Below, one piece after another: positions 7,596 to 15,666 of a stretch of 64,000 nt of DNA. Below the pieces are notes generated by a model, which was not told the origin of the DNA, did not search any database, and was given only the letters and a program-made list of their open reading frames with translations. A program made the translations under genes and the position numbers. Origin of the DNA: Acidovorax benzenivorans (lineage in GTDB: Bacteria > Pseudomonadota > Gammaproteobacteria > Burkholderiales > Burkholderiaceae_C); the NCBI RefSeq assembly GCF_028680575.1, contig NZ_JAPCKI010000006.1, positions 1 through 64,000 of the forward strand, in the 5' to 3' direction. Each line of letters opens with the position of its first letter. Within the stretch, counting starts at the first letter, position 1.

Positions 7596-8405
7596 CTACA
7601 CGCGCGGTGCGTCCGTCTCCAGCGCGCTCTCCGTCTTGGGCTGCAGACTCACCGACCAATGCCCTCCCGGCTCCTGCTGGGGCGCCAGCAGGTCGTACGT
7701 CTTGACCATGTTCAACAATCCGGAGTGCCCGTAAGTCTGTGGAGAGAAGGCCGGATCGGTGCGCTTGAGGTATTGGCCGAGGGCGCCAAGACCCACCTTG
7801 CCCTCCGAGGTGTCGCTGGCAAGAAGCGCCACGGCTTCCACAAGGAAGCGTGGCCTGCGCTTGACCGCAGGCTTGGAAGGCTCCTGCCTGGCCTGATCGG
7901 CGTGGGGCGGCTCTGGTTTCGCCGCGGGCTTTTGAACAGTGTCGAGGACCTGCTCGGCCGGCGGTGCGGGACGGACCCATTCGAAGAACTGGTCGCTGGC
8001 ATTGCGCAACGCATCGGGCGTCTTGGGCTCACCGACGATGCACACCGTCGCTCCACGCTCTCGCAGCTTGCGGCACAGGTAGGCAAAATCGGAATCGCTG
8101 GTGACCAGGCAGAAGGTGTCCGCCCTTGCATCGAAGAGCGCTTCCAACGCGTCCAGCGCAAGGGCGATGTCAGCGGTGTTCTTGCCGGCCGCATACTGGT
8201 ACTGCAGGCACGGAGTGAACGCCAGGCGTACCAAGGCCTCCTGCCATTTGTTCGCCAGCGTGGCCTGGTTGCCATAGCCGCGACGCAGCACGACGCGGCC
8301 AAACTGGGCCACCATGCGCAGCGCATGTTCAAGGATTTCAGGCGAGACGTTGTCGCAGTCGACCAGCACCGCAACGCGGGTCTCTGTGGTGGGGCTGTTA
8401 CTCAT
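7596..8405 (-). CDS. NYN domain protein with C-terminal OST-HTH/LOTUS domain (putative RNase)
   Basis: A 269-residue protein. Residues 12-145 are a NYN/PIN-like nuclease fold: VLVDCDN (Asp16, Asp18), NTADIALALDA (Asp79, Asp85) and TSDSDFAYLC (Asp104, Asp106) supply the acidic residues expected to bind metal. A linker rich in Pro, Lys and Glu leads to residues of about 184-255, an OST-HTH (LOTUS) domain (FLVEAVALLA, LGALGQYLKRTDPAFSP) that in other proteins binds RNA. The predicted role is an RNA-guided or RNA-binding endoribonuclease in the cytoplasm. It leads a probable two-gene operon with the downstream helix-turn-helix-like gene. NYN/LOTUS proteins are common and mostly uncharacterised in bacteria. 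Confidence 0.85.
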   Translation of the reverse strand: MSNSPTTETRVAVLVDCDNVSPEILEHALRMVAQFGRVVLRRGYGNQATLANKWQEALVRLAFTPCLQYQYAAGKNTADIALALDALEALFDARADTFCLVTSDSDFAYLCRKLRERGATVCIVGEPKTPDALRNASDQFFEWVRPAPPAEQVLDTVQKPAAKPEPPHADQARQEPSKPAVKRRPRFLVEAVALLASDTSEGKVGLGALGQYLKRTDPAFSPQTYGHSGLLNMVKTYDLLAPQQEPGGHWSVSLQPKTESALETDAPRV

Positions 8406-8413
8406 CCAGATTG

Positions 8414-9087
8414 CTATGCAGGATTGTTTGACCCCACACGGTAGCCGATTTCAAGCGCTTCCCCGTCAACAATATGGTCGGTCTGATTTCTGGGTTGGGA
8501 ATCGCAATTGATTGGGCGCCCATTGACCTCAGCCGTCACCTTCAGGCTGACTGCTGTCAGTCGCACCCACGGTTCGAATGACAGCGTCGCAATGGACGCA
8601 GTCACTGGCAGAGTGCAACGGACCCCACAACAACTTTGGGTCGATGGCGCGGACTTTCTTCCCTCCAACTCACTCGGTTAAAGAGGGCCTTTAGCCTGCG
8701 TGGACACCAAATAGGCCGTCTCGGCCGTCTTACTCGCCATTGGCAGCTTGGGCTGTGAGTCCGTATTCGCCCGAAAGGGCGCCCCGGGGCCTCCAGGTTC
8801 AACAACCGGCACCGGCTCTCTGGCCTTGATATCCAGAATGACTCGTGGAACCTTCGTACAGTACAACACGCGGACCGCAACGGATCGATCTCCCTGGGGT
8901 TCCCGGCCAGCGCTCTGCCTTCCTGCAGTTTTTTCGAGAGGAAACGGCGCTGCATATTCATGCGTTCCGCCCGCCTTTCATTCGCCAGCGGATACACCAA
9001 TGTGGGATCAGCCAAATCCTCTTTCAACTCGTCAAGGAACTGAGCGATTCGGTCCAAGAAATTCGGAGGGTGTTTAACTACGCCCAA
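8414..9087 (-). pseudogene. Frameshifted remnant of a hypothetical gene
   Basis: The frame from ATG at 9087 reads MGVVKHPPNFLDRIAQFLDE and looks coding for about 80 codons. Around 8865 the coding character moves to another frame (LYCTKVPRVILDIKAREPVP, to a stop at 8678), and a third frame continues to 8414. The first ATG overlaps the 3' end of the DUF4365 gene by 14 bp, as in an operon. The simplest reading is one gene of about 220 codons broken by two frameshifts, or the junction of two remnants. No family recognised. Confidence 0.4.
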
Positions 9088-10177
9088 TATCGTTCAAAGC
9101 CCAATCGTATTCATCAAAGTCTTCAAAAAATAATTTTTCCGGATGCTTCGTTTCGCCCTCGTATTCATCAAAAAAATATCGAGCATACCAATCATCCGCA
9201 AGAAACGTCAACGGCCGGCACTCTAGGTGTGATCGCAAGAATGGGAACCGCTGGTCAAAGTATTCGCTGTGCGTCTTGGTCACCATGTCGTATGCAACGA
9301 TCAAGCACTTTCGGTATTCCAAGAGTATCTGCCTGAAAATTTTATGCACTGTCCTAAAGTAGAAAGTGTAAGATTTCGCCAGCCCTCTCGTCTCCGCATG
9401 CTTAGTGTTTTCCTGATACCAGTAAGCATGATCAGCTTGGGATTTCCCTAGGAGGTGCTCCGACAGTGTCCTAAATATTTCGAAGTGCCCGTCTACTAAG
9501 TATTGCAAGGTAGTTGTGCACTGCGAATTTTCATCCTTGCGTTCACACATTAGCACCAGCGGCCCCAGAGATGTGAAAGACGTTAATCCTCTTTCAATGG
9601 CTGCTTCTACACGAGGCCATTCACGCTCTGTAAAGTATGATGTCAAAAAGTCCGTTGGAATGGAATTTAAATGATTTTTTTCTAGAAGCCTGATCACAGG
9701 ATTTCTAGCGCAGGATTTATTTTTTCCCTCTTGATTTTTGCCATCTTCCTGCCCGTCGCCAAGTACCTCCTCTGAATCCCTAGCTGTCCTACACAATGAA
9801 TAAACTCCTTCGCGGTGTTGTTTTTTCACGTTCACCCAGAAGCACTGCTTTGTTTTCAGGCACACCAAACAAAGAAAGACCGGCACAGGCATACCTAGCC
9901 AGTAATTGAGGGTTGCGCGTTCAACCTTGTGAAATGTCGAGCGCTTTGGTTCCGAAGTCGAAAATTTCACCCACGCTTTGCTTTTGAGCTGAATGGCAAC
10001 TAGATTGCCCCGCATCATCCTGTCGTCCCCGACTATTTCTACATACACGTCAAGGCCGTAATCGCGCTCGCTTACCTCGCGTATCACCCAAAGGCTTGGA
10101 AGTGCTTGTCTCAAAATGGTGAGGGATTCCGTCTCCGAGACGTGCGTCTCGGCGCGCACTGGGTATTCATTACTCAC
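9074..10177 (-). CDS. DUF4365 domain protein, putative PD-(D/E)xK nuclease
   Basis: A 367-residue protein whose first 100 residues match DUF4365: SERDYGLDVYVEI (36-48), then GNLVAIQLKSK (57-67), giving Asp43, Gln63 and Lys65, the pattern of a restriction-endonuclease-like fold. The rest is a low-GC, helix-rich region with no recognised motif. It appears to start with GTG at 10177. DUF4365 domains occur in predicted defence and mobile-element nucleases. Codon use is clearly more AT-rich than in the core genes, a sign of recent transfer. It may act alone or with the broken gene downstream. Nuclease activity is inferred. Confidence 0.75.
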   Translation of the reverse strand: MSNEYPVRAETHVSETESLTILRQALPSLWVIREVSERDYGLDVYVEIVGDDRMMRGNLVAIQLKSKAWVKFSTSEPKRSTFHKVERATLNYWLGMPVPVFLCLVCLKTKQCFWVNVKKQHREGVYSLCRTARDSEEVLGDGQEDGKNQEGKNKSCARNPVIRLLEKNHLNSIPTDFLTSYFTEREWPRVEAAIERGLTSFTSLGPLVLMCERKDENSQCTTTLQYLVDGHFEIFRTLSEHLLGKSQADHAYWYQENTKHAETRGLAKSYTFYFRTVHKIFRQILLEYRKCLIVAYDMVTKTHSEYFDQRFPFLRSHLECRPLTFLADDWYARYFFDEYEGETKHPEKLFFEDFDEYDWALNDIGRS

Positions 10178-10676
10178 TTCTAGTGTCCCTTGCAGTAGTA
10201 GGATTCGACATCAGCAGATCTGTCTCTCAGTGCTAGACCACTATCAACTATAGGTGCACATCAGAGCAGAGATGTCCATGGCCGGTTAGGAGGATTGAGG
10301 CCCATCTGTCGCAGGTATACGCACCCTCCACGGTATGCACGTTTAGTTGCTGCCCATTACGCGGGCCAAGTTCTCCTCAAACATCCCGAGAACATTTCAC
10401 GTAAAGGGACAGCTAACGTCGGCTATCAGGCGGAATTCGGTGGTCTCTCTTTCCACAGTGGGTCGAATTTTTAAGTTGGAGGTCCAACGGTTGGGGGCTG
10501 GCTCCAGCCTCATCCGGACTTCCATTGGTGACTGACTGCAACTGGCCGCGGTCGGTACCTGCGACTTCGCCCTATCTGGCCCGACTAGCCGACCGCTCTG
10601 TGGTGAATTCGCCCCGGAGATGGCATGGTCCGTCCACCTCTGCCACTGCTGCTGACGTGTGGTCGTCATCCCGTAA
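10178..10676. other. Intergenic region upstream of the DUF4365 gene and the IS
   Basis: I see no gene in these 500 bp. The part next to 10177 must hold the promoter and leader of the DUF4365 gene. The part nearer 10,400-10,676 may already belong to the insertion sequence or to DNA left by an older event; its short open frames have no recognisable similarity. Confidence 0.4.
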
Positions 10677-11951
10677 AGCCGGGGTAGATGTCGCAAGTTC
10701 AGCTGCAAAGTGCCAGAGTGGCAGCTCTCGCAACCACTGATCCTGGAGGCCACCATGCAATCGACTCTGAATCTGCCCGTCATTGGTCTGGACTTGGCAA
10801 AGTCGGTGTTCCAACTGCACATCGTTGATGTGGAGTCGGGCGAGATCCAGCGACGCCAAATCAAACGCGCCAAACTCACGGAATTCTTCGCCAAATGCAA
10901 CCGCAGCCTGGTGGCGATGGAAGCTTGTGGGTCATCGCATTACTGGGCCAGGACGATCCAGGCGCTGGGACATGAGGTCAAGCTGTTGCCTGCCCAGCAT
11001 GTCAAAGCCTTCTTGCTCCGCGACAAGACCGATGCGATGGATGCACAGGCAATCTGGGTGGCGGCACAACAGCCGCACATCTTGCCGGTACCCGTGAAAT
11101 CGGAGCGCCAGCAAGCTTGTCTGGCACTGCACGGCATGCGCCGTCAGATGATGAAGATGCGCATCATGCAAACCAATGCCCTGCGAGGCATCCTGGCCGA
11201 GTTCGGTATTGCCATGCCCATAGGGCACAACCAATTGCTCAAGACGATACAGACCGAAATCGCCGAGGCCCAGGAGAGTGGTCACCTGCCTGCCGATCTG
11301 GTCATCTGCATCCAGGAACAGCTCAAACGCATCGATGGATTGCAAGATGACATCGACCAGATTGGCCAGCGGCTGGGCGCCATGATCCGAGAGGACCGGC
11401 AGATGCAGGCCATTCAGCAGATTCCTGGTGTCGGAGACCTGACAGCCTCGGCGCTGGTGGCGGCGGTCGGGGACTTCTGCACATTCAAATCCGCGCGGCA
11501 GTTCGCCTCATGGGTAGGGTTGGTACCTCGTCACGTAGGCACTGGGGGGAAGACGCAGCAGTTGGGCATCTCCAAGCGCGGAGACACCTACTTGCGAACC
11601 TTGTTGATCGCCGGCGCCAGGGCCGTGATTGCCCGATCCGGAAAATCTGACTGGATTGAACGGTTGCTGCAGCGGCGACATTACAACGTCGTGGTGGTGG
11701 CGTTGGCCAACAAGATGGCGCGCACCGCGTGGGCGGTTCTAGCCAGGGGTATGGCCTTCGATCGCACCCGTTGGAATCCGCTTGAGACGGTGACTGCCTG
11801 ATCCGTCAGCGCGGAGCGCCTCAGACCGACGACACCGATTTGAAGGAGAACCTGCACAAAGCGTATTGATGGAATGACGGTCAAACCGGGTTGGGAAATT
11901 CCGATGAATCGCCAGTACCTTGAGTACATCCCGGAGATAGGAACCCCAGCC
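10677..11951 (+). mobile_element. IS110-family element, IS1111-like group (approximate ends)
   Basis: The transposase gene is followed by about 150-200 bp of non-coding DNA, the usual layout of the IS1111 group. A weak inverted repeat of 7 matches in 9 (AGCCGGGGT at 10677-10685, ACCCCAGCC at 11943-11951) could be its subterminal repeats. IS110-family elements make no target duplication and lack true terminal repeats, so the ends stay uncertain by tens of bases. A HEPN-like pseudogene is cut off just to the right. Confidence 0.55.
10755..11801 (+). CDS. IS110-family (IS1111 group) transposase
   Basis: A 348-residue DEDD recombinase with an N-terminal RuvC-like domain: Asp13 in IGLDLAKS, Glu56 in AMEACGSS, and Asp93 and Asp96 in KTDAMDAQ. 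A coiled-coil middle part follows, then the C-terminal Transposase_20 domain (IPGVGDLTASALVAAVGD, about 237-254; GISKRGDTYLRTLLIAGARA). The last motif is closer to the IS1111 group than to IS110 proper. The start at 10755 has GGAGG 5 nt upstream. It looks intact, so the element may still move. Members of this family use a bridge/seek RNA from their non-coding end to choose the target. Confidence 0.93.
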   Translation: MQSTLNLPVIGLDLAKSVFQLHIVDVESGEIQRRQIKRAKLTEFFAKCNRSLVAMEACGSSHYWARTIQALGHEVKLLPAQHVKAFLLRDKTDAMDAQAIWVAAQQPHILPVPVKSERQQACLALHGMRRQMMKMRIMQTNALRGILAEFGIAMPIGHNQLLKTIQTEIAEAQESGHLPADLVICIQEQLKRIDGLQDDIDQIGQRLGAMIREDRQMQAIQQIPGVGDLTASALVAAVGDFCTFKSARQFASWVGLVPRHVGTGGKTQQLGISKRGDTYLRTLLIAGARAVIARSGKSDWIERLLQRRHYNVVVVALANKMARTAWAVLARGMAFDRTRWNPLETVTA

Positions 11952-11960
11952 GCGAATAGC
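11802..11960 (+). ncRNA. Candidate seekRNA (bridge RNA) region of the IS
   Basis: Non-coding DNA between the transposase stop and the putative right end. In IS1111-group elements the guide RNA comes from the region downstream of the transposase. I see short self-complementary parts (GCGCGGAGCGC near 11812) but did not fold the whole. The call rests on family knowledge and position only. Confidence 0.25.
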
Positions 11961-12026
11961 CATCATGGGCAGCAGCAACCACTGCGCCAACAGCCCGGAT
12001 GTAAGGCAGCAAACCCCTTCAGACCA

Positions 12027-12420
12027 TCACAACGTAAACGCTTGTTCTCCTTGGGCGGACCATGTAGGCGATTCATAGTGCTCCAGATCATTTGGGAATT
12101 TTGCAAGTTGCTCGAACCGCCTCCAGTCAACTGAAACGTCAAGCGCCTCGAATCGTTCCTTAATCTGCTGAACGTCGACAGTTTTCTGACCGCCCTCTTT
12201 AAACGCCAGTTCTCCGTTTGGACGGTGGACGGTTCTCAACCCCTCTTTGCGAAGCCCCTCATCAGAGTCAGGAGGTAATAGCTGGCGAAGCTTTTCCTTG
12301 AAGAGCAGCAGCACACCCATCGTAAAGTTCCGGACAGCAGACCAGTCGCACGCTCTCGGTGGACTAGAAATCTTGCACACCAAGGCGGATGGCGGATACA
12401 GCGTTGTCTAGGAGTGTCAT
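12027..12420 (-). pseudogene. Degenerate HEPN-like hypothetical gene next to the IS
   Basis: From ATG at 12420 the sequence reads MTLLDNAVSAIRLGVQDF and stops. A +1 shift gives SAVRNFTMGVLLLFKEKLRQ, then KTVDVQQIKERFEALDVSVDWRR and PNDLEHYES. Related hypothetical proteins, as I recall them, have RNDIEHYY at the last position, an Rx4H motif of HEPN folds; here the Arg is Pro. The reading ends in non-homologous residues near the IS. It is therefore frameshifted, cut short and missing its key Arg: a dead gene. Confidence 0.55.
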
Positions 12421-12556
12421 TGCGACACCCAACTTGATGTATCCCGCGAAACCTACTGGATGAACTGGATAGTGCGGAATATTCTGGACACTGGTTTCTC
12501 CTGGAAATGGCTTGCAGCACCGGTTGGCAAGTAAAAGCCTTTTTAACTGCAATGTT

Positions 12557-13201
12557 CTATGGAAAAACCTTCGTCGCCTCAGTGACCTTTGGGTCCGTGG
12601 CGAAGTCCCAGTTCTCGATTGGCACTTTAGCCTCCCATAGCGTTGATACCCTTGCACGGAAATACAAGTTCTTCAGTTCAGGAAAACTCGTTGTGTCTAT
12701 TGGATATGGGATCAAAAAAACACGATTACTACTGGCCGGCACGAAGTCGACAAAGAAGGACTTCTCATCTGACTTCGCTTCAAACGCATGATCGATGGTG
12801 AACCCTTGATCTCGGGCATGATCACGGTAGGTGCAGTACACGAATTGGTAGTGGATTCGAACAGCGTCACTTGCTACTTGCCCCAAATTGGTCACGGTCA
12901 ATGAAATGAAACTCGTACTAGCCGGGTTGACGACGTTTCTCCACTCCAAGCAGACTGGTTCACGCTTAGAAAACTCCGGAAAGCTGCGCCTTTTAGCAAT
13001 ATCGGAGCCTTCCTCCATATTGACTTTTAGCAAAAGGAATGGTTGCGGGAGTGGATTATCTTGATTTACTTGTACAGGTAGACCTTCGCTTGCAGAAGTC
13101 AGATTTTTCAAATTCTCTCTTGACTCGGTTCCCACTGATTGCGCGGATGTGGAACCGGTGGCGAACGAGCCTTTATCAAATTTTTGACGATTGACGCTCA
13201 T
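12557..13201 (-). CDS. Hypothetical protein, partner of the PLC-like gene
   Basis: A 214-residue, relatively AT-rich protein. The first 50 residues are polar and look disordered. Residues of about 85-190 alternate hydrophobic and polar residues (TSFISLTVTNLGQVASDAVR, NRVFLIPYPIDTTSFPELKN), suggesting a beta-sandwich, perhaps immunoglobulin-like. There is no signal peptide or transmembrane helix. GAGGG lies 7 nt before the start. It follows the PLC-like gene by 69 bp on the same strand, so the two form a probable operon. I do not recognise the family; a role as partner, carrier or immunity protein is possible but unsupported. Confidence 0.7.
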   Translation of the reverse strand: MSVNRQKFDKGSFATGSTSAQSVGTESRENLKNLTSASEGLPVQVNQDNPLPQPFLLLKVNMEEGSDIAKRRSFPEFSKREPVCLEWRNVVNPASTSFISLTVTNLGQVASDAVRIHYQFVYCTYRDHARDQGFTIDHAFEAKSDEKSFFVDFVPASSNRVFLIPYPIDTTSFPELKNLYFRARVSTLWEAKVPIENWDFATDPKVTEATKVFP

Positions 13202-13270
13202 ACATTAACCCTCATACGCTGCATGCACAACCAATGATAGACACCTTTATGTTTCAGAGGAGTGGTATTC

Positions 13271-15082
13271 CTACACATACCTTTCATTGGGCGGGAGTTC
13301 AGTCCATGGCCTAGACGCATAGCCACGATCACCATCGAGGTCAAGATCCGGGATCGGGAGCCTTTCCTCCAATAGTGCCAAGTAGAAGTCAACAGCATTT
13401 CCGAATCCGTTCTTGCGCTGCAAATAGGCCAAAATACTTTCCGTGTCTTTTGGCGTTGGGGCGCTCATCAGTTCCTGTAGGAAAAATAAGTCAGGATGCA
13501 TGGTGTTCTGAGAATCAATCATCCAGTAAGGCGTTGAGCCACTCGGGATCGGCCCCACAAAGGTTGAATTAGGCTCCCTAGGCGCTCCCAATTTCCTCGG
13601 CGTAACGAGCCAGTAGTACGGAGGCTTAGGCTTCGGCGTACTCTTCATCGGGTATACGTCGGTGTTCTTTGTCCGGATCAAGCTTTCGATAAATCCGAAA
13701 TTTGAGAAATCATCCCTCGACGCGTATCCATATCCCATTAGAGCGAGCATCAGGCGGATGGCGCTTACAATGAAGTAGATCGCCATCTCTATTACATAAA
13801 GCGCCCATCGTGGCGCCAAGTTCACGAGGCGAGCCATCACTGCTACAGGCAGTGTGGCAAGCATGGCGATGTAGACAACACCTTTCAGGAACCACCCGAT
13901 GAGTGCCGCCAAGTAGTCAATGGGATTGTTTGGGTTAAAAGATGGTGGATTGGAAGGGGTGTTCCTAGACAACAGCGTCTGCAGCTCGTCGAGTAATTCC
14001 CCTGGATCATCAGGTGGCGGCGTCGGGCGCACTAGCCCGTCTGAAGTAGACATGTCCAAGTACAACTGCATGGCCTCATATGCAGCGCGGAGGTCAAATT
14101 TGCTCGGGTAGCCACCATTGCCGGGAATTTGGTTGGGCACCATCGGTGGCCGATAGGTCTTTCTGAGTGCATCAATTAGAAAGCCCGACACCTTGTCCAA
14201 GTCAGATGGTGACAGCGCCAGTCGGTCATGCAGTTTGGAGACAACGATGTCGCCGCGTCCTTGCTGATCCCATAGCCACGTATCGGCTAGGCCTTCAAGC
14301 ACGAGGTGGCGGTATGCGTGGTTCCTGAATGGTCCATCCACTAGCGAGTTGACAAACGGGTGTCCGCAAATATCGCCAGCGACATGGCTCAGGTAGCCCT
14401 TCGCGTAGGCCCGCGTCAAAGGATCCTTTGCGGCCCCCAACATGTTCTTTGCGAAGGTGCCAGTGTGGCGATAGTGGAGCAGATCCATCCACCACCACTT
14501 GCTGTAACTGGCAACATTGTCAGCGGGATTGCCTGACCAAGGGGAATCGTCTGTGAATGGATGCCCAAAGTGTCTAAACGGGAAGCCAGAGTTATCGGTC
14601 GCCTCAACCAAGAAGTCCTTGGACAAATATTTGGGGTCCAGCAACAGCGCCGGATTGATCAGTCCCTTTGCATAAAGTTCAGCTAGCGGATTTTTAATAT
14701 TGATGGGTGAGGCACTTGTGGCCAAACCGAGCTTCAGTGCGAGGATGGCGGCCTCAATAGCGGTCTCGGTTACCGATTTGATAGCGGGGTACAAACCGCC
14801 AGTAACCCAATCAGCAGCATCATCGATCGGTTTACTGAGATCATCTGCCAACTCATTCAGCGTTTTCTTTATGCTCCTGATTTCAGAGAATACGTGAATT
14901 GCTTCGTTGAAACCATCCTTCACCCCTCTGTCCGTAAAAAAAGGATCGAACAGGAAGAGAGTCAGGTCCGGACCAACCGCGCCCAGTCGAAAAGAATTTC
15001 CAACGTCGGGCGACTCAAACAGCTCCGGGCGACGTTTCGCAGCGATTTCGGCAATCAGAATGTGAGTTCCGAACTTAGGCAT
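13271..15082 (-). CDS. Zinc-dependent phospholipase C-like protein with C-terminal membrane segments
   Basis: A 603-residue protein. The N-terminal 270 residues resemble the zinc-dependent phospholipase C/S1-P1 nuclease-like fold: MPKFGTHILIAEIAA with His7, FRLGAVGPDL with Asp39, and YLSHVAGDICGHPFVN with His233, Asp237 and His241, then His255 and Glu263, all candidate zinc ligands. Residues of about 391-415 and 425-450 are hydrophobic and probably span or lie in a membrane; a Pro-rich linker precedes them. No signal peptide is present. GGAGG stands 8 nt before the start at 15082. The phospholipase reaction is inferred from the metal-site pattern; a membrane-damaging effector is one possibility. 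AT-rich, hence probably acquired. Confidence 0.7.
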   Translation of the reverse strand: MPKFGTHILIAEIAAKRRPELFESPDVGNSFRLGAVGPDLTLFLFDPFFTDRGVKDGFNEAIHVFSEIRSIKKTLNELADDLSKPIDDAADWVTGGLYPAIKSVTETAIEAAILALKLGLATSASPINIKNPLAELYAKGLINPALLLDPKYLSKDFLVEATDNSGFPFRHFGHPFTDDSPWSGNPADNVASYSKWWWMDLLHYRHTGTFAKNMLGAAKDPLTRAYAKGYLSHVAGDICGHPFVNSLVDGPFRNHAYRHLVLEGLADTWLWDQQGRGDIVVSKLHDRLALSPSDLDKVSGFLIDALRKTYRPPMVPNQIPGNGGYPSKFDLRAAYEAMQLYLDMSTSDGLVRPTPPPDDPGELLDELQTLLSRNTPSNPPSFNPNNPIDYLAALIGWFLKGVVYIAMLATLPVAVMARLVNLAPRWALYVIEMAIYFIVSAIRLMLALMGYGYASRDDFSNFGFIESLIRTKNTDVYPMKSTPKPKPPYYWLVTPRKLGAPREPNSTFVGPIPSGSTPYWMIDSQNTMHPDLFFLQELMSAPTPKDTESILAYLQRKNGFGNAVDFYLALLEERLPIPDLDLDGDRGYASRPWTELPPNERYV

Positions 15083-15124
15083 GCAGAGTCCTCCAAAATT
15101 GCGCGCCTGCATACAATCGCACAA

Positions 15125-15666
15125 CTTGCGCGCTATAGCATCTTGTCAGAAAGTGGATGTAGCAACAAGAAACCTGTGCTTGGGTTAGATCATCCCGCCT
15201 CGGGATCGCATCCGTTCCGCGCACGATACTATGCACATCGGGCTGGGCCATGCAATGGCTGCGTACCAAATGACGGCCTTGTGGCTTCGCTCTGACTGAA
15301 GTGCCCCGTGACTCACATAGGCCGATTGGTTTTAGTCAGACGGTCGCTGCTTGACCAGCGCGTTGTCGATGGTCGTTGCGATAGCGGTCACTCGGACGTC
15401 AACGGCGCGGGCAACATCATCAAACGACCGGCCTACGCGTTAGACCGGTCGAGCAGAGCTCGGTCCGGCTGCCGCCTGGATGACCGGAATGCGACAAGGA
15501 CCGATCGCCTGACGCGCGGCGCCGTCTGACCGAGATCGCTACAGAACGGCCGTTCACACCGCCAAGCTCACACGCTTTGCCGACAGGGTCTCAACATCAG
15601 TTGGAGAGAAACTGCCATCGATTCATGGCAAACCACCGCAGTGACCAAGCCCAGCGAAACGGCAGA
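15125..15666. other. Gap between integrase and PLC-like gene
   Basis: About 540 bp with no gene I can support. The segment 15,400-15,520 contains several short dyads around CCGGTC and GATCG. A weak open frame at 15308-15529 has no start signal. It should contain the promoter of the PLC-like operon near 15,085-15,200. Confidence 0.4.

Noticed and set aside
15308..15529. Short plus-strand frame with GHSDVNGAGNI, similar to the TnpB zinc-ribbon/RuvC end
   Set aside because: Only one short motif, no start signal, no RuvC residues or second Cys pair, and no IS200/IS605 ends nearby.
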